Of a stretch of 64,000 nt of DNA, positions 30,463 to 42,103 are shown one piece after another. The translations under genes were made by a program, and so were the position numbers. The stretch is taken from contig CP137318.1 in assembly GCA_033182465.1 (NCBI GenBank), forward strand, positions 992,001-1,056,000. The letters run 5' to 3'. Origin of the DNA: Sanghuangporus weigelae. Lineage: Eukaryota > Basidiomycota > Agaricomycetes > Hymenochaetales > Hymenochaetaceae. Numbering within the stretch: position 1 is the stretch's first letter; every line of letters starts with the position of its first letter. The notes under the pieces are model-generated. The model was not told where the DNA came from. It did not search any database and saw only the letters and a program-made list of their open reading frames with translations.

Positions 30463-31017
30463 GGCCACGAGCAAAGTGATGATCAGAGGCTGAGCCTGTA
30501 TAACCCGAACGAACGAGACGACTGACTTCTACAAGTCTTTCCTAATCCATCGGCCTCGAGCTCTGATAGACTAAACCATCCATCTCTACTAGACACCTCA
30601 CTATACGGAAGGAAACAGAAATGATGGGACTGCTACGCAGAAAAATCCGTTAAATTACAGAATAACTGAACAAGGCGAAAGAAGAAAACATCACTTGGGC
30701 TGGGACCGTGCTTTCGCCCGTGGAAACATCACATAATATTGGGGACTTAGGGGTTAGCAAAAATCACCCCGGAATACTACGAATATCAGTTGTTTCCTAA
30801 AGACATAGTATATACGAAAAATTATCTTCTCAAAGTGAGAAAGTATTGAGCAATTCAGGCACATACTCGTCTGATAGACGATGTAGGATGTAGAAATGAT
30901 TCGCAAGCAGTACTCATCAGGCCAAAATCATGCAGGATACTCTCTCGCAACGACCTCAAGATACAGCACGATGTGCAAGCTGAGTTTCGCCCCCAAGTTC
31001 GAGTATACGGTCCTTTA
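30463..31017. other. Spacer between tandem paralogues
   Basis: Promoter of paralogue A and 3' region of paralogue B. No gene or repeat recognised. Confidence 0.4.
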
Positions 31018-32352
31018 CTACACGGCAGAGATAAGTTCCCTTGGCGTGTCCCTGAAAAGGATGTTAATCAATTTAGCTATGGTCGTGTCGTGTGTTCTCT
31101 CGGCGTAATTGAGCATATTGTCGATATACTCCTGTGAATACGTGCGAGGATCCGGCGGATAGTCGAAAGTCAGAGTATTGATCACGCTGTCGTCCTCAAT
31201 AAACTCCCATCCCTTCTTCAGCTTCAAAATAAGAGGATTGAGACGGGCCAGCTCGTCGTGCTCCTTCTTCAGTTCGCCTCTGACTGCATGAATACGACTT
31301 TCTGCGAGATTTATTTCCTTTTCCGAATCCTTGCGTGACCACGTCATCGATTTTTTGCATATTTAATATGAAGCACCAGGGACACTTACGGATGAAACAG
31401 TGATGTGTTTCCCAAGTTCATCGGAGCATGGTCCGGGACGGTCGTCTTGTTTGAGAGTGGAAGACCGAAGTTTTTCTTTCCTCCTTTCTAGTTCAACCTC
31501 CAGAAGCGAGATATTCTCCGTTTTAGTCTCGACCAAATCGTTCTGTAGTTTTGCTTCGCGTTCATACTTGACTAAATGCTCCCGGATTCTTGTTCGTAGT
31601 CGCTCGATCATCATTTGAAATGGAATTTTTGTTCGCTGACGAGATTCATCCTTCTCGGTGGTTTGGTATCCGACGTCCTCGATATAGCAGAAGTCTTGTA
31701 GAAAATCTTTCATATCAACCAGTCCATCAAGGCCGATGTGACTCTGAAGCGATCTAAGCTGTTCCTTCTTTATCTCGTCCTCCCGCACCGCAGACAGATC
31801 GGGAAAGAACGTGTAGATCGTGGCGTCAAGGATGCAGCGGGTAACGAAAGAAGAAACACGGATGAAAGTAATAGCGTCCTTTGCATAAACATCCTAAACC
31901 GATATTAACAGACATTCAAAGTCATTAGAAGAGCGACGTATGGATACTCACTCCTAGAACCGCTCTCTCCACTAGTTGAGTACGAGGACACATAAGACCG
32001 ACATGTCGCTTGGATCTTTCTATGACTTCGAGGATACCTCGTTCCAGCGTGGACGCCTTTTCTTCTAATTGGCCCAGTAGCTGGAGTTGCTTGTCGATTA
32101 ACGATTGCAAGTCCTGCGTCTGTCTCTTCACGCCTTCCTTATTTCCGCACGTCGTGCACGACGTGCCAATGTCTTCAGCAGACTCTTTGTCGGCGATCTC
32201 GACACGCCACTCGTCAACAATTTCGGTGAAGTCATGGAAAGTGGCACGCAGATCTGTTCAATATGAAACATCAATATAAAGTTTGAAAACGGTGGAAACA
32301 AACCTGGCTGTGGCTCATCATCACTGTCGTTAACTTGCGACCAAGTAGTCAT
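31018..32352 (-). CDS. Tandem paralogue B, coiled-coil protein with CxxC motif, unknown
   Basis: Exons 32,304-32,352, 31,952-32,253, 31,390-31,893 and 31,018-31,329 give about 388 residues. It matches paralogue A block for block: acidic N-terminus (NDSDDEPQP), FTEIVDEWRVEI, CTTCGNKEG, coiled coil, LVERAVLG, CILDATIYTFFPDLS, coiled coil, and YSQEYIDNMLNY at the end. It carries one extra intron (31,330-31,389) not present in A; its acceptor (CGCAAG) is weak, and the base sequence just before it (TGGTCACGC) encodes WSR in line with A, so this last join is less sure. Divergence between A and B is high outside the blocks, so the duplication is old or selection is loose. Confidence 0.7.
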
Positions 32353-32546
32353 GGTCGCAGAGGTAGTGGTGTAATAAGGATAAGTTGAAGTGAACGAGTC
32401 AAAAGAAAAGAGTACTAGTTGCCTAATATATATCACGCCCGGATTGAAACTCGGAGCCGTAGCATAAACGATTGACTCGAGTATCATGAAACATAAATGA
32501 ATATTTTGAAGGAGAGTGAAGCAACAGTCAACATAATATATCCAAG

Positions 32547-34253
32547 TTAACTGTCGTTGGATTCTGTACTCCTAGCTGATTCTTGTGGGTCAAGCCAAGT
32601 ATCCCACTGCACAAGACTCTCCTTCACTCTGCTTCCCATTTCCAGCTCGACAGAATCTACAACCCCGTATACACCCTGTACAAGAGCTCTCCGGACGTAA
32701 GGAACCAGCAGATGTACGAAAATTTTACCCGAGACGCGTACGACGCGCTCCTGGTCAGGCGGCTCCTCTTCCTCATCTAGTATCACTTTCGTTCTCACAT
32801 TTGAAGCGGATGCACTCTCCACAGAGGTTTGAGCGTATCTGAGGAAGTTTTCTGATGCGCGTGCAAGTGCTTCATCTAGGGTTGATAGGAGTTGCATGAG
32901 AAGAGAAGCAGGTGCTAAGAGTCGGAGACTATTGAGCGCAGTGAGTATGGCGTTGGTGTATATTGCAAGAGGCGGGTATGATGCGAGAACGTGCGGAGGG
33001 ACATGTAATGGTTCCGGAAGTGCTGTTTCCTCTGGTGGGGAGGATGATGCTGTCGGCGTACATAATACTGTAGACGGCTGACGATGATATTTCAACGCGT
33101 CTGAGAAAGTAGAAGTCAAGGTGTCGGTAGCCGATTCGAGAGAATGCGAGAAGCGCGCTTGCACCGCATGTTCAAACAGAGGCGGAAGAAGTGGTCGGAA
33201 GTCAAGCCCGGAGCGTGCGAGTGCAGCTCCACAATGCGTAAGTTGCGTTAGGAGTGCGGACAACGACGTCGCATCGCTAATGTGCGAAAGATGTGCGCGA
33301 AGGACAGCAAGAAGCGCGCTGACCTGATAACGTGTCAGCGCGGAAAGCAGATATCGCAGTTGGTGTATGCGATCTGCGGCATCAGGATCCGTCACGAGCA
33401 CTCGTTCAAGGAAGATAGTCGTATATTGCGTGATCACGTCCGACACACCCTCGCGCCAAACATCGACATATCGGCGGACATATCGAGCGTGGTCAGTTCG
33501 GTCCTCTTTAATCCCATCGATCATATTCTTGATGTTGACAAGCCTACTCGTCAAAAAGACAAGAGCAAGTTCCTTCTCGTCCATTACGTCCATCTTGCGG
33601 AGGAAAGAGATGGACTTGAAAAGAGCAGGGAGCTTCGCGGGTTCGCGAAGGAGTGAAAGGAGCTGAGCAAGCATAAGGCGCATAGCATGAGAGGCTTCGG
33701 CGGCGACGTCTTGCACAACTGTAATGTCGGGAAATGTTTCCGATAATCGCGCTGCGTGCGTAGCAAGGTCCATAGCTTCCTGATAATACGCATTGCGTAC
33801 GCAAGTATCAATAAGCTGGGGGACGTCAAGTATGTCAATCAGCGCGTCGTGTTGCACAAGAACTCTGCGCGCTTTTGTTCGCGCGTCTTGTATTCCCTGA
33901 GTTTCTTGTGAGAATTGCCGAGCTTGGGTTTCAAGCACGGGTAGAGCGGAAAGCAAGGAAGAGAGCGAAGAAGAGAAAGACGAAAAGGTCGAGGATAGCA
34001 CAGATGAAGTGCGATGCAAAGAAAGGAATGTCGGATATTCAGTGTGGCAAAGCGAGGTGAGTGAATTCGTCAACTGGGACGCCTCCGAGGCGAGCGTTGT
34101 TGGTTCGTGTAGGATTTCAGGTAGACCGAGGGAAGTCAGGTGTGAAAGGTATTGCGAGATTTCTGGCGTCGAGAAACGCGTTCGTAGTGGGGCCGACGGC
34201 TCTTCGCCATCGCTGGTAGCGAGAACGTCTGCAAGAGATTCGAGCTCTGACAT
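32547..34253 (-). CDS. COG8: Conserved oligomeric Golgi complex subunit 8
   Basis: A single exon of 568 residues from ATG at 34,253 (MSELESLADVL). COG8 (Dor1) is part of the eight-subunit tether that holds intra-Golgi retrograde vesicles; it links the two COG lobes with COG1. Family signs: an N-terminal YLSHLTSLGLPEIL segment, helical rod (LVQHDALIDILDVPQLIDTCVRNAYYQEAMDLATH) and the FLRKMDVMDEKELALVFLTSRL block. An in-frame start 237 bases further upstream (34,490) exists, but that stretch runs across the first exons of the divergent delta-COP gene and lacks COG character. Rod helices are rich in leucine/serine; there is no membrane segment. Confidence 0.88.
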   Translation of the reverse strand: MSELESLADVLATSDGEEPSAPLRTRFSTPEISQYLSHLTSLGLPEILHEPTTLASEASQLTNSLTSLCHTEYPTFLSLHRTSSVLSSTFSSFSSSLSSLLSALPVLETQARQFSQETQGIQDARTKARRVLVQHDALIDILDVPQLIDTCVRNAYYQEAMDLATHAARLSETFPDITVVQDVAAEASHAMRLMLAQLLSLLREPAKLPALFKSISFLRKMDVMDEKELALVFLTSRLVNIKNMIDGIKEDRTDHARYVRRYVDVWREGVSDVITQYTTIFLERVLVTDPDAADRIHQLRYLLSALTRYQVSALLAVLRAHLSHISDATSLSALLTQLTHCGAALARSGLDFRPLLPPLFEHAVQARFSHSLESATDTLTSTFSDALKYHRQPSTVLCTPTASSSPPEETALPEPLHVPPHVLASYPPLAIYTNAILTALNSLRLLAPASLLMQLLSTLDEALARASENFLRYAQTSVESASASNVRTKVILDEEEEPPDQERVVRVSGKIFVHLLVPYVRRALVQGVYGVVDSVELEMGSRVKESLVQWDTWLDPQESARSTESNDS

Positions 34254-34406
34254 GGACGAGCCGCCGACACCACCGTTAGCGATGTTGAACGCGTCGGCTG
34301 GACGCGTCGTGTCAATGGACGAAATATAGCAATGAATTCTCACGAATACATGCACAGACTCGACACGTCCAAGTAAGTAACATTCATTCACACTTTCCGC
34401 TTCAAA
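34254..34406. promoter_or_regulatory. Divergent promoter shared by COG8 and delta-COP
   Basis: 153 bases between the ATG of COG8 (minus) and the ATG of delta-COP (plus). Both products act in Golgi retrograde traffic, so co-regulation from this stretch is plausible; no specific site is recognised. Confidence 0.6.
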
Positions 34407-36349
34407 ATGGTGAGCGTAGAATACAGAAATTCTCGATAAATGCTTACAAGTCCCTGTTAAGGTCGTATTAGCAGCATCCATCTGTACCAAGGCTGGAAAA
34501 CGTATGTTCCACCTATGTGATTTAGTTTAAGTAACTTAACAGAAGTGCACAGCGGTCATCTCTCGTCAATTCAGAGAAATGACGAGGGCTCGCATAGAAT
34601 CACTACTTGCTTCTTTCCCAAAACTCATACCAGCAGGATCGCAACATACTTCAGTCGAAACATCCGACGTACGCTATGTCTACCAGCCGCTCGAGGATCT
34701 CTACATACTCCTCATCACCAATAAAGCATCGAACATCCTTCAGGACATCGACACGCTTCATCTCTTCGCTCGTGTTGTATCTGACATGTGTCGCAGCGCA
34801 GAGGAGCGCGAAATCCTGAGGAATTCTTTCGAACTTCTGGGGGCATTTGATGAGATTGTTAGTCTGGGATACCGAGAACAGATTAACCTCATGCAGGTTA
34901 GGAATGTCCTTGAGATGGAAAGTCACGAGGAAAAAATCCAGGACATCATTGCTCGAGTAAGTACAGTCACTGCTCTTTTCTTGGTATGATGTTTCGCTGA
35001 TTGCTCGTTTAGAACAAGGAAGCGGAGGCAAAGGAAGAGCTCAAACGCAGAGCAAAACAGCTCGAGATGCAGCGTCGCGAGCAACAGCGACGCGCCGCAG
35101 CCGGTGGAGGAGCGAGTGGAGGAAGCGGCTTCGGCGGCGGTATGGGAGGTGGCATGGGCGGATATTCCCCTGTTCCACGTTATGAGGCTCCGTCCCCGCA
35201 ACCCGCACGAACATCATCACCTGCGCAATCTACGTTACGTGCGCCAGCCTTCAAAGGATCCGGTATGAAGCTCGGTAGTAAGAAGAAAACTGCAGAGCTA
35301 CTGGATGCTCTAGGTGGAGAAGCCGCTGTAACTCATGAGGAGCTTTCTGCACCTCCCACTCCTTCTATACCGGTCCCTGAAGCGTCGGCCGCGGCTGATA
35401 CTCGTGGCAGCTTACCTGCTGTTACCCAGGAGGGGTGAGGGATATATTTCCCGACTATCGTCTTAACTAAAGCACTGACTGAATTTCTGACAGTGTCCAC
35501 GTCGTTGTCAAGGAGAAGATCTCCCTGCAAATCTTACGCGAAGGCGGGCTAAAGTCGATGGAAGTTCGGGGTGACATGAATCTTCAAGTCTCCGATCCCT
35601 CACAGGCCAAGATCAGACTCGCCCTAGACCAACTTTCATCCGACGTCAACGCCGGTGACTTACAGTTCAAGCAGCATCCGCACGTTGCGAAGTTCGCACC
35701 AACCGGCGAGCGTTTCATTGCGCTCAAGGATTCGTCCCGGGCCTTCCCTGTTGGGCAAAGTCTTGCGGTCTTGAAATGGAGGTACGAAGGTAAAGATGAA
35801 AGTTTGGTGCCACTTTCGAGTACGTGTCTACAACAACATCTCGTTATATCAACGAGACTGACTTGCTACTTGAAGTAAACTGCTGGCCTACTCCGTCAAA
35901 CGATGGGACGTGTGATGTCAACATTGAGTATGAACTTGAGAATGACAAGCTCGCGCTGCACGACGTGGTCATCTCAATTCCTTTACCGTAAGTCTACCTT
36001 CCCATGCTTTGATCCTTCTCATTGATATATTGCTTGTATATTAAGCACGGGCTCCTACCCGACCGTCTCCCAATACACAGGCACTTGGTCACTCAACGCC
36101 TCCACGCACTCCCTCGACTGGTCTATCCCACTTATTACCTCTTCCGACCCGGACTCACGAACGGGTACACTCGAGTTCACCGTCGGCGGGGATGATGCAG
36201 CGACTTTCTTCCCTGTCCGTGTGGCCTTCCTTGCTGAAGGTAACTTGTTCGGTGTCGGGATTGGTAGCGTCAAGCACGTGGAAACGGGCGACGACGTGCA
36301 GTTCTCGCAAGAGGTGACCCTTGCTGCAGATGATTATCTTGTTGTTTAG
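34407..36349 (+). CDS. RET2: Coatomer subunit delta (delta-COP)
   Basis: Seven exons: 34,407-34,409 (the ATG alone), 34,462-34,501, 34,553-34,956, 35,013-35,434, 35,494-35,819, 35,876-35,987, 36,046-36,349; 536 residues, the family length. Delta-COP is a subunit of the COPI coat (F-subcomplex) for Golgi-to-ER vesicles. The N-terminal longin domain begins [21 protein letters not shown], which is only recovered with the three-base first exon and the 40-base second exon. A glycine-rich linker ([12 protein letters not shown]) leads to the mu-homology domain ([21 protein letters not shown], about residue 290 onward), ending in [15 protein letters not shown]. The next gene, an amidohydrolase, converges with 140 bp between stops. 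Confidence 0.95.
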
Positions 36350-36489
36350 ATGTTGGCTGTCTATACTTAGAATCATGGATACCTCTTTGAAGACCTTGGC
36401 GAAAAATTTGTAGGAGCTTGCGATGCTTATGTTTCGTAATGTAATCCCTTCATTTCGTTTTCTAAACTATTGTCACGAAGACAAAGTTC

Positions 36490-39400
36490 TCAGTCAGCAT
36501 TTATAATCGGCATCAAGCTTTTCTTCCCCTTCAACGGCCATTCCTCCACCATCGTGTCTGCATCCCAAACTCGTCCTCCTCTCATAACGTACCGAATCTC
36601 TTGAGTTTCTTCGATGTCTTCAAGCAGCTTCGCCCCGGGCTTATAAACTAGCAAATCCGCAAGTTTCCCGGGAGTGAGTGAACCGAGAGAGTCATACAAG
36701 CCAAGAGTAATCGCCGCGTCCCTCGTCGCGGCGCGGAGAGTCTCGTAAGGCGTGAGACCGCCTGAGGCGGTGAAAAACATCTCAGCGTGGTACATCCGTC
36801 CCAATGGCGCCTCGCCATGCGCACCAATGTGCGTCTTCAGTCCCTTCTTTACCATTTTCGCGATAGAAGCAGAGGTATTGAAGAGCTGGAAGGCTATTTA
36901 GAAGATGCAAACCAGTGAGTAAAATGGCACGAGTAGTGAATTCAGGAACTCACAGTCAATTGGACGACTCGTCGTCTCGATTACACTCTCCAGAATATCG
37001 TGCCTTGTAAAGCTGCGTAGTCTGAGAGTCGATCATCATTTATACGACAGAAATGATGTCTTTGATGCGATGAAAGACGCACTTAGGATCATTGGCAACT
37101 TCTTCGTGTGCCCAAAGGTACTGTTCACCCATTACTCCACCGTAGTTCACGATGTGCGTCGGAGTAGCACCGGTTCCGCTCAACGCATACAGAGTCAACA
37201 CGTCATCATAGAGCTCTGGTATGGGAAGAGCATGTTCCACCGTTGTCATCCCTATTTTTGCCAATAAGACAAGGCAACATTGTCATCTCGGCAAAATATC
37301 CACACCGTCAACAATATAAGCTATGTTCCAGTCCTGGTTCATTCCCTATTCACAAGTATGGGTTGACAGGTTTGAAGCAAAGAACGAGTGCTTACTCCTT
37401 CTGGGAAGCAAAGCATGGACAGATTCCGAGCCTCCAACAGGAGCCTCTGGCGAGAAGCTCTTTTCAGAGCAACAATCACTGATGAGAAATTTTATACATG
37501 GACATCAATATTTGAACTCACCGCGATGGCTGATTGTAGTTCTTGTATGAAAAGCTTGCAGGACCTCCCTCGACTTTGATACGGATTAGTGCGGAGCGAG
37601 CGTCTGTAAGGTCAGCTACAGTATTGTGGATTCCACCGGCTCCTGCTCCGTAAATTACATCACCAGTATGGAAGATGCGCGGGCCAACCATCTGTCCGCT
37701 TTCCACACGCGCTCTTTCGACGAAGCCAAGAACATTATCCGAGCTTGGACTAATAACATAATCAGCAACCTTGGACGGATATGCAAAAGAAGAAAACAGC
37801 GCACTTGTGCAATGTCGTTACGCCATAGGCAAGGAACGTTTGCAGTTCCCATGACTTTGATGGGAAAGAACTCCCAAATCCATTCCAGTGTGCGTGTACA
37901 TCTATGAAACCAGGCACGATAAATGCGCCTTGTGCTTCGAGGACCGTGGCTCCGTGAGGGATCTCAACCTCACTTGAAGGACCGACCGCTTCAATAATAC
38001 CTCCTCTAATGATAACATTTGCGGAATCCAAGAGATCGTCCTCCAATATTCCATGGTTCATAGCCAACACTGTGGCATTCCTGATTGCGTAGACTTCGGC
38101 ATCTTGAGCATCAGCTCCTCGGGAGCGAGCGATAGCTTTTGCATCGTGTTTTAGGCGCGCGATGTCAGTTGAGTAAGTCACTTCTAACTCTCGGATGTCC
38201 AGTAAATTCTTGATACAATCTATGCCGAAGCGCATGGCATCGCTCTTGACTTTCGACGAGCACTCCGACAGACGCGAAATCTCCACTGAATGCAGGTATG
38301 GACCTAGATTAACCCAATTCAGCACTAGCAGGCGGCTGAGACTTGGGCACTGTCGTACCTAACAACCAGAATAGACGTTTCCCAGCAGCATCCCATTGCA
38401 CGTCGTGGCCGCCATCAAGGCTAATCCTGGCTATGCCCTTCGTTGCATTGTCAGGCTTACTCCAAAGTGGGGTATCACCGATATTCCCTATGTCCGTGAT
38501 GAAGACATTGAAATTATCCACGAATGCGACTTTGTCGTGTTTAATTGGAACGGCGACTTCAGAGGTGAAGCGACCTTCTGCGATAGTAGTATGATTGTAG
38601 TCCCCGAAGGCATTTGGTCCACTTGCAAGATCAATTATAAAAGCACGGTCTGACTGATGAACGAGAAGTTGTTTGTTTCCGTTGAGGAACTTCATCGTCG
38701 TACGGTCGCCCACAGAAATGTCCGTCTGAAGGTGTTGTACATTCCTGATGGGTATGGAAAGACCTGCTTCAACGAGAGGATCGGGAAGCGTGATGTCGCC
38801 GATATATAACCCTGGCTCAGCCGTAGCGATGATAGATCCTGACAGGTAGTCACCAGACGCCTTAATGAATGCTATCTTTCTGCTGTTTCCTGGGCATCCG
38901 CAGACGACTGGGTAGATGTACCTTCCAACAGGTAGTCCAGAGAGCTCGTATCCAGCTTCGCTTGAGATATCTGCGAGTTCGAATATAGTGAGATTCCTGT
39001 CTGACCATCGAGCATGTATGACAAGATCCTTGTTGCCGGGGATAAAGGAGGGCGAATAATAAGGCTCGGAAGCACGGAGGACGGGAATTTTGACTGGCTT
39101 AGACGTTTTCATGGAAGCCGACGGATCAAAATCAGAATAGTACGAGACACCAGCACCCTGGAATGCAATACGGGAGCCATCATCTGCGACAGCTAAGTCA
39201 ATGAGAGCATGGAGACGCTGCGTGTCTGCTTCCTCTAGAGCGAGCAAATCTGTTTTCGATGTTCGAGTCGGCGCCAGGCGTTTCTCGATATGTGCTTTGA
39301 ACGGTATGGTTTGAGGTTCACCGCCCAATACCTTTTCGCCAGATGCATCGACGGACAATGGTACATGCCATAGTTTTCCGGCGGCCCAGATAATTATGGC

Positions 39401-40848
39401 ATCGTCATTCGGAGTAAAGGCAAAGGACGGGTAGGTTCCCATCGGAGCGGAAATGATTGTGAGATCGTACGAGAGTCCATACCAGATATTTCGGATTGCT
39501 CCAGATTTCAGGTCTCTGTCCACTAGGTAGTCAATAAGGTGATGTGAATGTCGAATGATTGGATACTTACTTTAGGACAAGCGCTTCCTTATCGCGTACT
39601 CTACGCACGAACGCGAGCGTTCTGCCATCTCTCGAAAGCTCGGGTCGGTTTGCTCCTCCAGGCGACGATGAGACAAGAGTCTCTGTCCTCTTTGTCGTCA
39701 AATTCGTTCTGAAGATCGAATAAATGCCGGAATGCGCGTCTTTGCTATATTGGTAAGTGCCATCCACGTCGATGACATTCTTCGCATATATGACTGCATC
39801 TTCACCAGACCAGATGAATTGTTCTGGTCCAATCTGCTGAGATCCGTAGTCTTCAGAGCCCCATCCGGCAGGTAACGTCCTTCCGACGGCTCTCTCTCCA
39901 TCACCTTTGGCAACCTCCGATGCCCATTTTGGAAGCTCGTATATCCAGCCCTCGCCTGCACCAAGACTGCGGGAGCTTGTGTACCATTTTGTTGCTATCA
40001 ATTTCGACCCACTTGGATGGAATCTCGCGTCGCTCACAAATCGGTAGGTCTCGTTTGTAACGCGCTGCACTGATAAACCGTGAGCTCTTCTTGTTTGGCT
40101 CCTTATGGTTTACAGACTAACCGGTTGATCTGCCTTCTCTGAGAAGACGGCGCCACTTTCTCTCAGGAGTTTCCTTGATACCTGATGCTAGTAAAAATTC
40201 GTCGGAATCCTTATATCGCAAGGCCTCGGACAAGTCGAAGTCCTTCCCGTTTTCATCGTTCGAGTTGGGTCTGACGTTCATTAACTCGCATCCTTTCCAT
40301 TCAGTCGCCCAAATGTTATCAACGCCAAGTTCAGCATCCGACCTAAAAACGAGTATCTTTCCGTCAGGAGAGAAATGAGGATCTGCATCGTGCGGAACGC
40401 CTGCTAGGATTGGCCGAGCCTGTTCACTCAGTCTGATTTCAGGTTGAAGATAGGCAGCAGCGGGCAAGCAGTAGAGGTCGCCCAACATATCAAACACTAT
40501 CTCTCCGGATACCGGATGAACGTCCAAGCGCAACCAAGTTCCCTCATCGACGTCGAACTCCAGGGTGCGCGGGTAAAGGAAGTCTGTGGATATGTCCCAA
40601 GGTGTCTGTTCACGGATAGGGAAAACATCGTCGCGCCATTCGCCAGCAGGATCGACTTTCGCAAGGCGAGAAGACCCGGGTGCAACGACATGGTATTGTG
40701 AGAAACGTCGAAACAGACCAGTGAAGAGAACGGTAGTTTGGACTGCTCCGCAGAGTACAAGCAAGACGCGTCCCAACTGCGAGAGGCGATTAGCAGGTCT
40801 CCTCTCACGTAACAAGATCTCCGGCAGTTTCTTGCTGTCTGCGTCCAT
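36490..40848 (-). CDS. Membrane-anchored PD40 propeller / amidohydrolase, 1,284 residues
   Basis: Ten exons from 40,848 down to 36,490 join in frame (40,122-40,848; 39,571-40,069; 38,359-39,515; 37,805-38,303; 37,522-37,749; 37,396-37,459; 37,306-37,345; 37,083-37,251; 36,954-37,021; 36,490-36,893). Near the N-terminus VLLVLCGAVQTTVLFTGL is a single membrane anchor. The first 800 or so residues read as TolB-type PD40 beta-propeller blades (HFSPDGKILVF, FHPSGSKLIATKWY, RPELSRDGRTLAFVR). The C-terminal third is an amidohydrolase barrel: GFIDVHAHW supplies the metal-binding HxH, THIGAHGEAPLG another histidine pair, and SLGSLTPGKLADLLVY the typical end. The substrate is not known. A further ATG lies ten codons upstream (40,878). 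The 40-bp exon 7 and all splice sites are canonical. Confidence 0.88.
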
Positions 40849-41138
40849 CACGAGCGAATCCCGCTCCCGGCTAAACAAACATGAACGAGTCGCGCGTGGG
40901 ATTCCGCCGATCAGGGCTAAGTCTGAGTTTTAAATACTTCCATGATGACAACATGGACTTGCGCGTTACCGGCACGTGCGTCCCCTATAGTTGCTTACAC
41001 ATTTGCTCCCACAGTGTCCTAGACAGTTTTAGGGACATTGCCGGATTCCTTCCGTTCTCTCACCTCATCATCCACGTTGGCGAGCTGAAGGTGAGTGACG
41101 CGCGTACTGACCTTGACCTTGTTGACAATCGAGTAGAT
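40849..41138. promoter_or_regulatory. Divergent promoter, amidohydrolase and ubiquitin-L40
   Basis: 290 bases between divergent starts. GTGAGT at 41,091 could be the donor of a leader intron of the ubiquitin gene, but no acceptor is certain, so I left it out of the model. Confidence 0.4.
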
Positions 41139-41691
<553 letters not shown>

Positions 41692-42103
41692 TGGTGCGCT
41701 TTACTTATTGCAAGACTGGGTTTCATGCCGTTATGTCCTTTGCAATGTTATGATCCATGTCGTGCAATATGATTTCATCGCTATGTGCTGCTGAATAAGC
41801 CGAGAGAACTTTGTTCCTTGAGCATCAAGTTCTTTTGCTATTTTCATTGCATATGCTAAAAGTCAATGATCATGAGCGCTCTTCACATCTTTAGGTTGTG
41901 TTTACCCTTCACTTTTTGGGGTAATGTGAATAAACATGTTGCTCTGGTTCTTTATAATTACAAACCGGTTAGGATAAATGCACGTCCCCTATTTAAGACA
42001 AGAAAAAAAGAGGTCAAATTAGAAATGTATAAATCACGTGATATGAACTTTGGTGATTTCTTTGAAGTACGTACAGTCATATTTTCTTCATACCTCTTAT
42101 TCA
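41692..42103. other. Spacer upstream of UTP14, nothing recognised
   Basis: 412 bases, T-rich, between the L40 stop and the UTP14 start. It holds the L40 terminator region and the UTP14 promoter. Confidence 0.4.

Noticed and set aside
34254-34490. 79-residue upstream extension of COG8
   Set aside because: It runs across the first two exons of delta-COP on the other strand and shows no COG8 character; the start at 34,253 fits the family.
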